A stretch of DNA of 64,000 bases from an uncultured Colwellia sp. (GCA_913058395.1 CAJXQI010000019.1:31871-95870); one strand, 5' to 3'; positions 8,337-17,082 are shown, numbered from the stretch's first letter. Made by a program: numbers and translations. The notes: generated by a model from the sequence alone, not told the origin.

Positions 8337-9580
8337 TTGACCGACTCCATAAACTTAGTCAAAAAGGCCAGCGAAGTGTCTTGAGCAACCCCTGAAATCG
8401 TAAAATGACTCAGCAGAGCATATTGCTCGTGGTCGATTGAAATACCGATATATATGACGTCAAATAACTCAGGAAAGTCTTTGTAAGCGCGTGTACAAAA
8501 TACCGCTTTATTATTAATATTGCTGTCAGTTGGCATTACGATATCGTGATGACATTGATATTCAGTGACATCGTCTTTACCGGCTTTATTACCTGGAGCC
8601 ACTTGATTAAGCTGGCGTTCAAAAATATGGTAGAACTTAGTGCTACCAATTTTATTCGACTCCATATAACGATACTCCATTTCTAAAGAACCGGTGAAAA
8701 AGTCTGAAGAAATATAGGTGTTTTCGTCAAGGTCACAGTTTGCAACGGCGGCCATAATTTGCGCATCAGCTTTATCTGAGTTCGACTCGCCCCAACAACG
8801 AATAAAAGGTACATCGATAGTGGGAATTAAACCTCTACCTAGTTGTTTAAGTTGCCAGTCGCTATTTAATACCGTATTGATGAGCTTATCTTGACTGCGC
8901 ATTAGCTGCGCTGCCATCTGTTTTTCAATAGTTTCTGGTGGGCTGACTTTATATTCTTGATAAAGCGCTAGTAATTTATCGTGCGGAACTAAGAAGCCAA
9001 TTTGATTGCCTGATGTTGCAACATTGACACCAACCACTTGGGTTTCTTTATTGACAACTGGGCCACCGCTCATGCCTGAGTTAACAGAGCCGGTAAAGTG
9101 AATGCGGTCATTAAATGATTCGTTCTTTAAACCGTTATAAGTACCGGGAACAACTATCATGCCTAGGTCATGTGGATTACCGAGTGAATATAATTCTTCA
9201 CCTTTGGTAGGAGCCACTTTGGCTATGTCAAAAAATGGCATTTCGCCAGTTACATCACGTTGAACTATGGCTAAATCATTAATGACATCGACACTTCTCA
9301 ATGATAATGCAGCTTTGTTGCCTTTATTGTCTAAGAATTCAATGTTGTATTTATGTGGGTGACGAGCATAGCCTGAAATAACATGATAGTTAGTCGCTAT
9401 TAAACCGTCGCTGCTTATTTGAAATCCCGAGCCGATTGATGACTTTTCACCACTCGCTTTGTCAATCAAGCGTATTTGATAAAGTGAGGGTGCTAGTTGC
9501 TTGAAAATTTCTTCAGCCTGCTCAACTGCATAACTTATTGTGCTGATGCACATAAGTAGCAGAGCAAAAATTGCTTTCAT
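8327..9580 (-). CDS. Periplasmic trypsin-like serine protease
   Basis: 417 residues with a Sec signal peptide (KAIFALLLMCISTISYA). The chymotrypsin-fold triad is visible: His66 in ATNYHVIS, Asp102 in INDLAIV and Ser171 in NSGMSGGPVV, as in HtrA-type proteases. There is no recognisable PDZ domain. Instead about 200 residues of unassigned sequence follow, with several cysteines (RCWGES, VANCDL, YQCHHD, FCTRAY) that could form disulfides in the periplasm. It is first in a two-gene operon with the FHA membrane protein, suggesting a protease whose activity is linked to an inner-membrane signal protein; that link is inference. Confidence 0.8.
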   Translation of the reverse strand: MKAIFALLLMCISTISYAVEQAEEIFKQLAPSLYQIRLIDKASGEKSSIGSGFQISSDGLIATNYHVISGYARHPHKYNIEFLDNKGNKAALSLRSVDVINDLAIVQRDVTGEMPFFDIAKVAPTKGEELYSLGNPHDLGMIVVPGTYNGLKNESFNDRIHFTGSVNSGMSGGPVVNKETQVVGVNVATSGNQIGFLVPHDKLLALYQEYKVSPPETIEKQMAAQLMRSQDKLINTVLNSDWQLKQLGRGLIPTIDVPFIRCWGESNSDKADAQIMAAVANCDLDENTYISSDFFTGSLEMEYRYMESNKIGSTKFYHIFERQLNQVAPGNKAGKDDVTEYQCHHDIVMPTDSNINNKAVFCTRAYKDFPELFDVIYIGISIDHEQYALLSHFTISGVAQDTSLAFLTKFMESVKWN

Positions 9581-9909
9581 TGAATATCCTTTTATTTTTA
9601 TTACTAAGTCATTGTGCCATTGAATTCGAGTTTGTCATCTTTTATCCGATGATATGATCGTTTTATTCGATATATGACGGAGCTTATTGAACAATGTTGC
9701 AAGAAAATTGCAAAATAACTATTTATTGACTGATTGGAGTGTTCAATTCATCGATTGTTCAAACATTGTAGCTATTACTTAATGGTTATAAATTGCTGAC
9801 ATTAGTGCGTTAGATCAAGTTAGGGCAAATACGATAATCTATTATGTTGTCGTATTACTTTTGCTTTAGTATTATCAAATGATAATTATTATCGTTTGTT
9901 GGTGGCTCC
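9581..9909. other. Divergent intergenic region, protease / feoA
   Basis: 329 bp, AT-rich, containing the Fur box in front of feoA near its right end. I see no RNA gene or small ORF in the rest. Confidence 0.5.
9876..9897. promoter_or_regulatory. Fur box upstream of feoA
   Basis: AAATGATAATTATTATCGTT matches most positions of the 19-bp Fur consensus GATAATGATAATCATTATC and ends about 13 bp before the feoA start, where Fur would block initiation in iron-replete cells. Confidence 0.8.
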
Positions 9910-10137
9910 ATGACTTTATCTGAATTACCTATCAATCAGCAAGCTCGCATTTGTTTTCTTCCTGATAACTTTAATTTAAGCGCACAGCTTATTGAGCAAG
10001 GCTTTGCTTTAAAAACAACAATTTCTTTGGCCCATAAAGCCCCTTTTAATGGTCCTATGGCCTTTCATTTACATGGCACGAAAATGTGCATTCCACGTGA
10101 TATTGCTAAGCAAATAAAAGTAGAGTTATTAAGCTAA
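9910..10137 (+). CDS. feoA: FeoA, ferrous iron transport accessory protein
   Basis: 75 residues forming a single SH3-like FeoA domain. It begins MTLSELPINQQARI and contains the middle block IEQGFALKTTISLAHKAPF-NGPMAFHLHGTKMCI expected of the family. FeoA is a small cytosolic partner of FeoB. The stop codon overlaps the feoB start by one base, so translation is coupled. The Fur box immediately upstream supports iron regulation. No feoC is seen downstream. Confidence 0.92.
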   Translation: MTLSELPINQQARICFLPDNFNLSAQLIEQGFALKTTISLAHKAPFNGPMAFHLHGTKMCIPRDIAKQIKVELLS

Positions 10138-12317
10138 TGGTAGAACAAAATATTGCTTTAGTAGGTTTTGCCAATTCAGGCAAAAGCACTTTATATAATG
10201 CCTTAACAGGCGCTAAGCAAAAAACAGGTAATTGGACTGGGGTAACGGTTGCTGCAAAACAGCAACAATGCCAACTCAATAATAAAACCACTTTGTTAAC
10301 TGACTTACCCGGTGTGAGTTCGCTGACGCAACGTAACCAGCAAGGTAAAGACTTATCGATAACGCAAGACTTTATTAAGCAACAAACAATAGATTATTTG
10401 GTAAACGTGATTGACGCAACACAGCTTAAACGTCAACTATATTTGACTACCCAATTGCTCGAACTAGGTCTGCCGATGGTTGTGGTATTAAACAAAAGTG
10501 ATCGTAAAGAAGCTGAAACCATTGATGTAAATAAGCTATCCTTAGCGTTAGGTTGTCCAGTTGTCACTGAAAACAGCACCAGTAAAAGTGCGGGGCAAGC
10601 ACTGAATAAAGTACTGGAAAATATTCCTGCAGCACGCAAAGAACAGCACCTATTAACCTTGCCAAAAATACTAGCAGATTTTCAAGGCATGCCAATCACG
10701 TTAGAGCGCCAAGCTTGTGCAAGTTCACAAACTTGCCAATCAGGCGATGAAAAAGCGATGGCAGTTATGCAGGCTAGGTACGCCTTTATTCAGCAATTGT
10801 TAGCTGACGTGACAATTGCGCCGATTGACAATAACAGCTTTAGCAATAAGCTTGACCATTGGATGTTGCATCCAGTATTCGGTATTCCTATTTTCCTTGG
10901 CATGATGTATTTGTTGTTTATGTTTGCCATTAATGTCGGTAGCGCCTTTATAGATTTTTTCGATATTTTGGCGGGCGCAATATTTGTTGATTATCCACTA
11001 CATTTTTTAAGTACTTTTGATTTACCTGCTTGGCTCGTCACAATATTAGGTGGTGTTGGCTTAGGTATTCAAACGGTGGCGACTTTTATTCCGGTTATTG
11101 CTTGTTTATTTATTGGCTTATCGTTACTCGAAAGTAGTGGCTATTTAGCCCGAGCAGCTTTTGTGGTTGATACCGCAATGCAAAAAATAGGCTTACCTGG
11201 CAAGGCATTTGTGCCGTTAATTGTTGGCTTTGGCTGCACCGTACCAGCGGTAATGTCGGCACGAATTTTAGATAACGAACGAGAAAGAATAACCACTGTG
11301 ATGATGTCACCATTTATGTCTTGTGGTGCTCGCTTACCTGTTTATGCTTTGTTTGCCGCTGCATTCTTTCCTGAGTCAGGACAAAATATTGTATTTTTAC
11401 TTTACCTTATTGGAATTGCTGCTGCGCTTTGCACCGGTTTATTGTTGAAGAAAACCATCTTAATGGGTGGTAATTCAATCAATATAATGGAGTTGCCACT
11501 TTATGAGTGGCCTAAATTGTCTTTTTTATTACAGAGAGTTTGGCAAAGAACACGCTCTTTTGTTTTTGGCGCAGGTAAAACAATTGTTATCGTTGTGTGT
11601 ATCCTAAACTTTTTTAATTCACTAGGTACCGATGGTGAATTTGGTCATCATGATAGCCAAGACTCTTTATTAAGCAAAAGCGCGCAAGTAGTTACACCTT
11701 TACTAGCGCCTATGGGCGTTAAAGAAGATAACTGGCAAGCAAGTGTTGGTATTATTACTGGCTTATTTGCTAAAGAAGCCTTAGTGGCAACATTTAATAG
11801 TTTATATTCTCCGGCGTCTGAAGAAGCTAGCGAACCAGACTCCTTCAGCGACTTGTGGCGACAAGCTCTTGGTAGTATTTCGGATAACTTACAAGGTATA
11901 GAAGCTGACGATCCTTTAGGTACAGATATTGGTGATGTGTCGAGTATTGAAACGGCAGCGAAAGAGCAGGGCGTAGCAGAAAGTACTATTACTATTATGC
12001 AGGCTGCTTTTGCTGGCAAGATAGGTGCGTTTAGCTATTTACTGTTTATATTACTTTATACGCCTTGTGCGGCCGCAATGGGCGCTATTAAGAATGAAGT
12101 AGGTACACGTTGGGCTGTTTTCGCCGCGCTATGGAGTTTTAGTTTGGCTTACTTAGCAGCAACAGCGAGCTTTCAAATTGCTTTATTGGCAAGCGAGCCG
12201 CTACATGCGTCAATAACCTTAGCGATTATAGTTTTAGTGTTTTTATCGATTTATGTTGGCCTAAAGCGCTTTGGAAAAAATATTTTAACGATTCCAACAT
12301 TAGTGACTTATCGATAG
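10137..12317 (+). CDS. feoB: FeoB, ferrous iron transporter
   Basis: 726 residues. The N-terminal GTPase shows G1 GFANSGKS (10-17), the GNWTGVTV switch region (31-38), G3 DLPG (56-59) and G4 NKSD (119-122). A helical linker leads to the membrane part with Gate motifs: LLESSGYLARAAFVVDTAMQKIGL..., GFGCTVPAVMSARIL and MSPFMSCGARLPVYALF, with the conserved cysteines in GCTVP and SCGARLP. It transports Fe(II) across the inner membrane. A 13-bp inverted repeat begins directly after the stop codon. Confidence 0.96.
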   Translation: MVEQNIALVGFANSGKSTLYNALTGAKQKTGNWTGVTVAAKQQQCQLNNKTTLLTDLPGVSSLTQRNQQGKDLSITQDFIKQQTIDYLVNVIDATQLKRQLYLTTQLLELGLPMVVVLNKSDRKEAETIDVNKLSLALGCPVVTENSTSKSAGQALNKVLENIPAARKEQHLLTLPKILADFQGMPITLERQACASSQTCQSGDEKAMAVMQARYAFIQQLLADVTIAPIDNNSFSNKLDHWMLHPVFGIPIFLGMMYLLFMFAINVGSAFIDFFDILAGAIFVDYPLHFLSTFDLPAWLVTILGGVGLGIQTVATFIPVIACLFIGLSLLESSGYLARAAFVVDTAMQKIGLPGKAFVPLIVGFGCTVPAVMSARILDNERERITTVMMSPFMSCGARLPVYALFAAAFFPESGQNIVFLLYLIGIAAALCTGLLLKKTILMGGNSINIMELPLYEWPKLSFLLQRVWQRTRSFVFGAGKTIVIVVCILNFFNSLGTDGEFGHHDSQDSLLSKSAQVVTPLLAPMGVKEDNWQASVGIITGLFAKEALVATFNSLYSPASEEASEPDSFSDLWRQALGSISDNLQGIEADDPLGTDIGDVSSIETAAKEQGVAESTITIMQAAFAGKIGAFSYLLFILLYTPCAAAMGAIKNEVGTRWAVFAALWSFSLAYLAATASFQIALLASEPLHASITLAIIVLVFLSIYVGLKRFGKNILTIPTLVTYR

Positions 12318-12353
12318 CTTCTAATAAGCTTAAATGCATGAGCTTATTAGAAG
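12318..12353. terminator. feoB downstream 13-bp inverted repeat
   Basis: CTTCTAATAAGCT (12318-12330) and AGCTTATTAGAAG (12341-12353) are perfectly complementary with a 10-base loop, starting one base after the feoB stop. There is no T-run after it, so it may stabilise the mRNA end or act as a Rho-assisted terminator. Confidence 0.55.
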
Positions 12354-12557
12354 TTGCCAAGGTAATTATTAAAGGTGAACATTAATTAAACAACTCATGT
12401 CGACTAACTTTACATCTTGATAAACATAACTAAATAAAATATTTATTTTCATTGTATTACAGTGGGTTATTGTCGTGGCTCGGTTTTTGCCGTGTTGGTG
12501 TTTTTAAGCTAATACTTAGCTTTATTACCCCCATTAATACGCACAACGAGAGAGTCA

Positions 12558-13232
12558 ATGTTTACGAGGTTTATTAAGTTTGTAGGTACTTTATTACTGA
12601 TATCATCAATGCCATTATCGGCAAATATTATTAATGTCATCGATTTTACTGGCGATAATGAAGGCGTAGCTGAACAGTACGTTTTTACTGAAAATGGTGT
12701 CACTTTAACTATTAGTGCCTGGACCACAAACGTTAACAGCAACCAAGAAGTTTTATCTCCATGGCAGTTACTATCTGGACAATATGGCGTTTATAAAGGT
12801 GATTCTGGTTTAGGCGTTAGATCAAATGATCAAGATGGTTCCTATCTTGATGGCGGTCAATCTAACGACTTGACTGATCTTGATGAAGGTTTATTGTTTT
12901 CATTTTCAGAAGAAGTCAATATTTTAGGTTTTTATGCTGATTACTTGAGCGCAGGTGATGATTTAAACTTTTCTCTTGTTGAGTTTTTAACGCCTACTAG
13001 CATTGAAACTACTGATATTTTTATTGATCAGCATGCTTCATTGATGTTTGATGAAGAAGGTGTTTATTTCGCTCCTGATTATTTAATAGGCTCTGCATTT
13101 ATGATTTGGGCAGATGGTAATGATGATGCTGTACGCATTGTTGATACCGCTTTTGTTAAAGCGCCAGAGCCAAATACAATGTTACTATTTTCTCTAACTT
13201 TCCTTGGCTTGGCTTTTCGACGTAAAGTTTGA
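12558..13232 (+). CDS. PEP-CTERM sorted exported protein
   Basis: 224 residues with a signal peptide (FTRFIKFVGTLLLISSMPLSA) and a C-terminal PEP-CTERM tripartite signal at about 203-224: the PEP motif (APEPNTM), a hydrophobic segment (LLFSLTFLGLAF) and a basic tail (RRKV). Such proteins are cleaved and anchored by an exosortase, linked to exopolysaccharide and biofilm. The body is acidic and beta-rich; I do not recognise the domain. No exosortase gene is in the window. A clear terminator follows. Confidence 0.75.
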   Translation: MFTRFIKFVGTLLLISSMPLSANIINVIDFTGDNEGVAEQYVFTENGVTLTISAWTTNVNSNQEVLSPWQLLSGQYGVYKGDSGLGVRSNDQDGSYLDGGQSNDLTDLDEGLLFSFSEEVNILGFYADYLSAGDDLNFSLVEFLTPTSIETTDIFIDQHASLMFDEEGVYFAPDYLIGSAFMIWADGNDDAVRIVDTAFVKAPEPNTMLLFSLTFLGLAFRRKV

Positions 13233-13250
13233 TTATTGTTCATTTTGTTA

Positions 13251-13275
13251 AAAACCTAGTTTGCTAGGTTTTTTT
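13251..13275 (+). terminator. Intrinsic terminator after the PEP-CTERM gene
   Basis: AACCTAG (13253-13259) pairs with CTAGGTT (13264-13270), preceded by As and followed by a seven-T run. Confidence 0.85.
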
Positions 13276-13332
13276 ATAACCAAATTTTGATTACAGTATG
13301 ATTCATATTAATAGGAAATGTCAGGAAAACCT

Positions 13333-13725
13333 ATGGATCACAAGCAGGCTGAAAACTATTTATTAAGCAAAATAGAAACCTCGATGTATTATCCGTTCGG
13401 TGATGACGTGAAGGTATTTCGCGTTAAAAGTAAAATGTTTGCAACTCTCGCACTTGGTAAAGGCAACGAAAAAGATACCAATGGCAAAATGGCAGGACAC
13501 TATTGTATTAATCTAAAATGTGACCCTGATGAAGCGGTGATGTTGAGAGATATATTCTCATCTGTAATTCCTGGTTACCATATGAATAAAACACAATGGA
13601 ACACGATCATACTTGATGATTCAATTCCACAAGGAGAAATTGAGCGCATGATAGATAACTCATATATGTTAGTAGTCAGTAAAATGACCAAGAAAGATCA
13701 GGCGTCAATCTTGGTGCATATCTAA
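13333..13725 (+). CDS. MmcQ/YjbR-family protein
   Basis: 130 residues from the ATG at 13333, preferred over the in-frame ATG at 13318 because AGGA (13323-13326) is well spaced for it. Family marks: KVFRVKSKMFATLAL near the middle, INLKCDPDEAVMLRD, then PGYHMNKTQWNTIILDDSIP and IERMIDNSYMLVVSKMTKKD at the end. YjbR proteins have a double-wing CyaY-like fold and are suspected to bind DNA; function is unsettled. A mutated second copy of the 3' half lies about 1.7 kb downstream on the other side of the LRR gene. Confidence 0.8.
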   Translation: MDHKQAENYLLSKIETSMYYPFGDDVKVFRVKSKMFATLALGKGNEKDTNGKMAGHYCINLKCDPDEAVMLRDIFSSVIPGYHMNKTQWNTIILDDSIPQGEIERMIDNSYMLVVSKMTKKDQASILVHI

Positions 13726-13738
13726 ATATAAAACTATA

Positions 13739-15244
13739 TTACTCAACCCATCTAATTTTGCTATAACCCATATTATTCCTCAAGTTCTCAAGATAATTAA
13801 GTGTGTCCGAGCTTAAACTATTACCATAAATTGAGAAGTATACATTTGTATCAATAATGTTCTCAATGCCAATTACAGTTTCAATCCTATTGTCTTGAGC
13901 CCAAACTAGGTCTAAATTTGTATTTTCACTAAAATCTAAATGTTCAATTATATTTAGATGTAACCAAACTTTTATTAATTCAATATTATGTGATAAATCA
14001 ATATCAGTTAATGCATTATTTCCTATATTTAAATATTTAAGGTTAATATTGTCCGTTAAATCTATAGTTGAAAGGTTATTACTCCCAAGTTCTACTTGAA
14101 TTAACTCTATGTTTGCGCCTAAATTTAAATCGCTTAGATTATTGTTACTAGCAAACAAATGAGTTAACTTTAAATTGTTACTAATATCTAAATCAGACAG
14201 GTGATTATTATAAATATGAATAGTATTAAGTGATTGTAAAGTTGAAAGGTCGATTTCCGATAAATTATTATAAATAAGGTGAAGTTCTTTAAGTTTACTA
14301 AGAAGATTCAAATCTAACGTAGTTATTCCCATATGAGCAATCTTTATATATTCCAAAGCAGTATTTTGTTTAATGTCTATATTGTTAATTAAATCTCTGT
14401 AATTACTATCCTGAGAAATACTTAAGTATGTTAACTTGGGGAATTGTGGAAATATAACATCACCGCTTAATTTTGCTTGATGCAATTCCAATGTATTTAG
14501 ATTATAAAAAGCACCTAATCCTTGAATTTCAGTTACTCCACTACAATTTAATAATATAACTTCATCAATAGTTGTGTAGTTACTAGAGTCAAGGCAATGA
14601 GCTAATTCAGACGTTTGAATATTTGCTTGTTTGGATAATGGAATTAATCGAAAAGAAGCTGTAATTTCACATGCCTCATAAATTGGAGAGGATGTATATG
14701 AATTACCGTTGAGCTCACCACTACATCCATATATTGATTCTATCTCGTAGTTTTCTTCTGGAATTACTGAAAATGTATAAGACTCGCCTTCTTCAATGGA
14801 AATACTAGCAGGGCTAATCATGCCATTTTCTATTGTATTTGTAGTAATGTTATAAGCTTGCAATAGGTTAAAAATAGTTACCTTATGATTTGCTTCTGCG
14901 GATAAACCCAATGGGTCTTTAACTATTAAGTTAATATTTAATTCAACATCCTCCTCTACATCAGGAGCTATAAAACTAACTTCATTGTTTTTTTTGGTAA
15001 ATTTAATGTCGTAGCTTGTTGTAAATGACCAATTAAACTCGCTAATTTGATCTCCGTCAGGATCATTTACTTGTGCGGTTATCGTAATATTTTGGTTCTC
15101 ATTGATATTTCCTAACCCTGTAATACTAACGGTAGGAGGACGGTTTACTTTTTCTACAGCTTCTGATTTTCCATTTCCTCCACCACAACTTGTAATAATA
15201 AAAACGCTAAACAAGGTGGTTAAGTAAGCTTTCTTGAAAATCAT
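13739..15244 (-). CDS. Leucine-rich-repeat lipoprotein with PKD/cadherin-like domain
   Basis: 501 residues. The N-terminal signal ends in a lipobox (IITSCGGG), so it is a lipoprotein. Residues about 35-130 look like an Ig/PKD fold (PPTVSITGLG..., VNDPDGDQISEFNWSF, IVKDPLG). A second small beta domain with NGMISPASISIEEGESYTFSV and two cysteines follows (bacterial-repeat type). From about 230 to 480 there are leucine-rich repeats with a clear 21-residue period (LKELHLIYNNLSEIDLSTLQS and about seven more). LRR surface proteins bind other proteins or cells. Base composition is visibly more AT-rich than the neighbours and it is flanked by gene remnants, which suggests acquisition. Confidence 0.85.
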   Translation of the reverse strand: MIFKKAYLTTLFSVFIITSCGGGNGKSEAVEKVNRPPTVSITGLGNINENQNITITAQVNDPDGDQISEFNWSFTTSYDIKFTKKNNEVSFIAPDVEEDVELNINLIVKDPLGLSAEANHKVTIFNLLQAYNITTNTIENGMISPASISIEEGESYTFSVIPEENYEIESIYGCSGELNGNSYTSSPIYEACEITASFRLIPLSKQANIQTSELAHCLDSSNYTTIDEVILLNCSGVTEIQGLGAFYNLNTLELHQAKLSGDVIFPQFPKLTYLSISQDSNYRDLINNIDIKQNTALEYIKIAHMGITTLDLNLLSKLKELHLIYNNLSEIDLSTLQSLNTIHIYNNHLSDLDISNNLKLTHLFASNNNLSDLNLGANIELIQVELGSNNLSTIDLTDNINLKYLNIGNNALTDIDLSHNIELIKVWLHLNIIEHLDFSENTNLDLVWAQDNRIETVIGIENIIDTNVYFSIYGNSLSSDTLNYLENLRNNMGYSKIRWVE

Positions 15245-15449
15245 TTTAATTCCCTTTATTTTTTTGATAATTATATTTCGCGGATTGTATCTGAAAACCT
15301 TTGGTAAAAGAATATATGTTGCAGCTAAAGAGAATTAATTTGTTGAAAGCAAATACAGTACATTTTTTGAAGCCATTATAAAACCGCTTTACGTGATGGT
15401 TTTCATCATACAACTCTATATTTTTCAAGTAGGTATATTATGCTTTGAT

Positions 15450-15590
15450 ATTAAAGCGCAATGAAATACGGTGATTCTTGATGGTTCTACTCCATAAGGA
15501 GAAATTGAGCGCATGATCGATAACTCATATATGTTAGTAGTCAGTAAAATGACTAAGAAAGATCAGGCGTCAATTCTGGTGCATTTGTAG
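15450..15590 (+). pseudogene. Decayed 3' half of a second YjbR gene
   Basis: In one frame the sequence reads IKAQ-stop-NTVILDGSTP-stop-GEIERMIDNSYMLVV and on to SILVHL-stop. It is nearly identical to the C-terminal third of the intact YjbR gene (MNKTQWNTIILDDSIPQGEIE...). TGA at 15462 replaces the Trp codon and TAA replaces the Gln codon. The DNA match weakens upstream of about 15450, so only the end survives. The Gly in ILDGS, against Asp in the intact copy, suggests a diverged paralogue or allele rather than a very recent duplication. Confidence 0.8.
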
Positions 15591-15673
15591 TAACCAATAA
15601 ATCATGGCTAAAACGTCTTGAAAAAGTAGATGAAAAAGCGATTTATAAAGCGGCTGAGAGACTAATGTTCTAA
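15590..15673 (+). pseudogene. Orphan reading-frame tail, unassigned
   Basis: In a frame shifted from the YjbR relic, 27 open codons read VTNKSWLKRLEKVDEKAIYK and so on to the TAA at 15671-15673. The lysine/glutamate-rich amphipathic sequence looks like a real protein C-terminus, but no start or Shine-Dalgarno is visible. It may be the tail of the gene that once followed the YjbR paralogue, or of an alternative YjbR C-terminus after a frameshift. Confidence 0.35.
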
Positions 15674-15768
15674 AAGTAATTTTGCAATAATCTCAATGTT
15701 ATCGCATATTTATTTACTCACTAATCACTCTTTTAGATGACAATAGCGAATTCAAAATAGGATTGAGC

Positions 15769-16656
15769 ATGCCAAATAATAATATCCCAGAAGAAGCATT
15801 TGATTGGTACGATGAATATGCCCATGGTGGCATGGACCGTCGAACATTTATGAAAAAACTAAGTGGCTTAGTTGCGCTTGGTTATTCTATGTCGGTGTTA
15901 ACCTCAGCATTGCTGCCTAATTATGCATTAGCAGAGCAAGTATCATTTAATGATTCTGATATAAAGGCAAGCTATGAAAACTTCCCGTCACCGCAAGGGC
16001 ATGGCGAAGGTAGGGGTTACTTGGTTGTGCCAAGTGAAAATACGCAGAAAATGCCGGTGGTATTGGTTATTCATGAAAACCGAGGCTTAAACCCTTATGT
16101 TAAAGATGTCGCACGTCGATTAGCTAAAGCGGGCTTTATTGCTTTTGCACCTGATGCATTATTTCCGTTAGGTGGCTATCCAGGTAATGATGATGAAGGC
16201 CGAGCCATGCAAAGAACACTAGAACGAGAGAAAATTCAGCATGACTTTGTTGCCGCAGGAAACTTCATAAAATCTCATTCTCGCTCGAATGGTAAATTAG
16301 GAGCTATTGGTTTTTGCTTTGGCGGATATATAGTTAATTATTTAGCGGCAATTGATAGTGACCTCATTGATGCTGGCGTACCTTTTTATGGTACACCAGC
16401 AAAAAAATCGCTAAGAAATAATATTAAAGCTCCCCTAATGATTCAGTTAGGCGAATTAGATAAACGAGTTAATGCTTCATGGCCAGAATATGAAGCAGAT
16501 TTAACTGCAAATAACGTTGATTTTGTTATGCACATGTACGCAAATGCGAAACATGGTTTTCATAATGATTCAACAGGACGATATGATGAAAAAAATGCTG
16601 AATTGGCTTGGTCAAGATCGCTAGCATTCTTTGAGTCAAAGCTACGTTCGAGTTAA
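15769..16656 (+). CDS. Exported dienelactone-hydrolase-family enzyme
   Basis: 295 residues. ATG at 15769 has AGGA just upstream; the in-frame TTG at 15763 is less likely. The N-terminus carries a twin-arginine signal (MDRRTFMKKL, then a hydrophobic run ending NYALAEQ), so the folded enzyme is exported by Tat. The alpha/beta-hydrolase core shows VVLVIHENRGLNP, then the nucleophile Cys183 in GFCFGG, and a C-terminal KHGFH with the catalytic His. Cys-Asp-His is typical of dienelactone hydrolases, which open lactone rings; the substrate here is unknown. It lies between remnants of other genes and appears intact. Confidence 0.85.
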   Translation: MPNNNIPEEAFDWYDEYAHGGMDRRTFMKKLSGLVALGYSMSVLTSALLPNYALAEQVSFNDSDIKASYENFPSPQGHGEGRGYLVVPSENTQKMPVVLVIHENRGLNPYVKDVARRLAKAGFIAFAPDALFPLGGYPGNDDEGRAMQRTLEREKIQHDFVAAGNFIKSHSRSNGKLGAIGFCFGGYIVNYLAAIDSDLIDAGVPFYGTPAKKSLRNNIKAPLMIQLGELDKRVNASWPEYEADLTANNVDFVMHMYANAKHGFHNDSTGRYDEKNAELAWSRSLAFFESKLRSS

Positions 16657-17082
16657 TGCTTTTTATCTTCCGATAAATAATTATATAAAATACGGTTTTC
16701 TGAAATAGTAGCGCTAATAGTTCATGATTAAAGTGCAGTGGAAGACTGTATTTTTTATGGCGAAACTTCTCTAAATAGTCAATTTTTTTAGGGATAGATC
16801 TATTGCCATACGGAGAAAAGTCTACGCTTTTAGCGATAATTGACTCAATTCTTACAACGCTTTTCAGTTTATTGTTTTTCTCTTTTATCAAAGTTAAGTT
16901 GTTATTTGCGTTAATGTTTTAAATCTTAAACTTATTCCTAACTCAATAGATTATTTGCTAACGTTTTCGTTTCCTCATTATTTGCACATTCACTAGGTAT
17001 ATTTACTAACTAAGCTTTCATTTTATCTATTCAAGTACATTGTTTGCTTTGCATCTGTCGGTAAATTTTAGGGGAAATCAAT
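16657..17082. other. Intergenic region with LRR-gene relic
   Basis: 426 bp, very AT-rich. Apart from the minus-strand LRR relic (16742-16860) I see only the promoter region and Shine-Dalgarno (AGGGGAA, 17070-17076) of the sulfatase gene. Confidence 0.5.
16742..16860 (-). pseudogene. Relic of an LRR lipoprotein gene 3' end
   Basis: On the minus strand, RIESIIAKSVDFSPYGNRSI followed by PKKIDYLEKFRHKKYS aligns with the C-terminus of the intact LRR lipoprotein (GIENIIDTNVYFSIYGNSLS, then SDTLNYLENLRNNMGYS). The nucleotides also match in patches, for example ctattgccata here and ctattaccata there. No repeat units precede it and no stop is conserved at the same place, so it is a fragment. Confidence 0.6.

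Noticed and set aside
8327..9580. DegP/DegS-type protease
   Set aside because: The catalytic triad is present but no PDZ domain follows, so a Deg name is not justified.
11648..12019. 123-residue ORF antisense to feoB
   Set aside because: Shadow of a strong coding sequence with no ribosome-binding site or family match.
12558..13232. A full PEP-CTERM/exosortase biogenesis cluster
   Set aside because: Only one PEP-CTERM protein is present; no exosortase or EPS genes occur in the window.
15246..15428. 60-residue ORF upstream of the LRR gene
   Set aside because: AT-rich, Lys/Asn/Phe-rich translation with no Shine-Dalgarno; lies in the LRR promoter region.
16526..16891. 121-residue minus-strand ORF as a real gene
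   Set aside because: It overlaps the hydrolase gene end and only its first third matches the LRR protein; it is treated as a relic.
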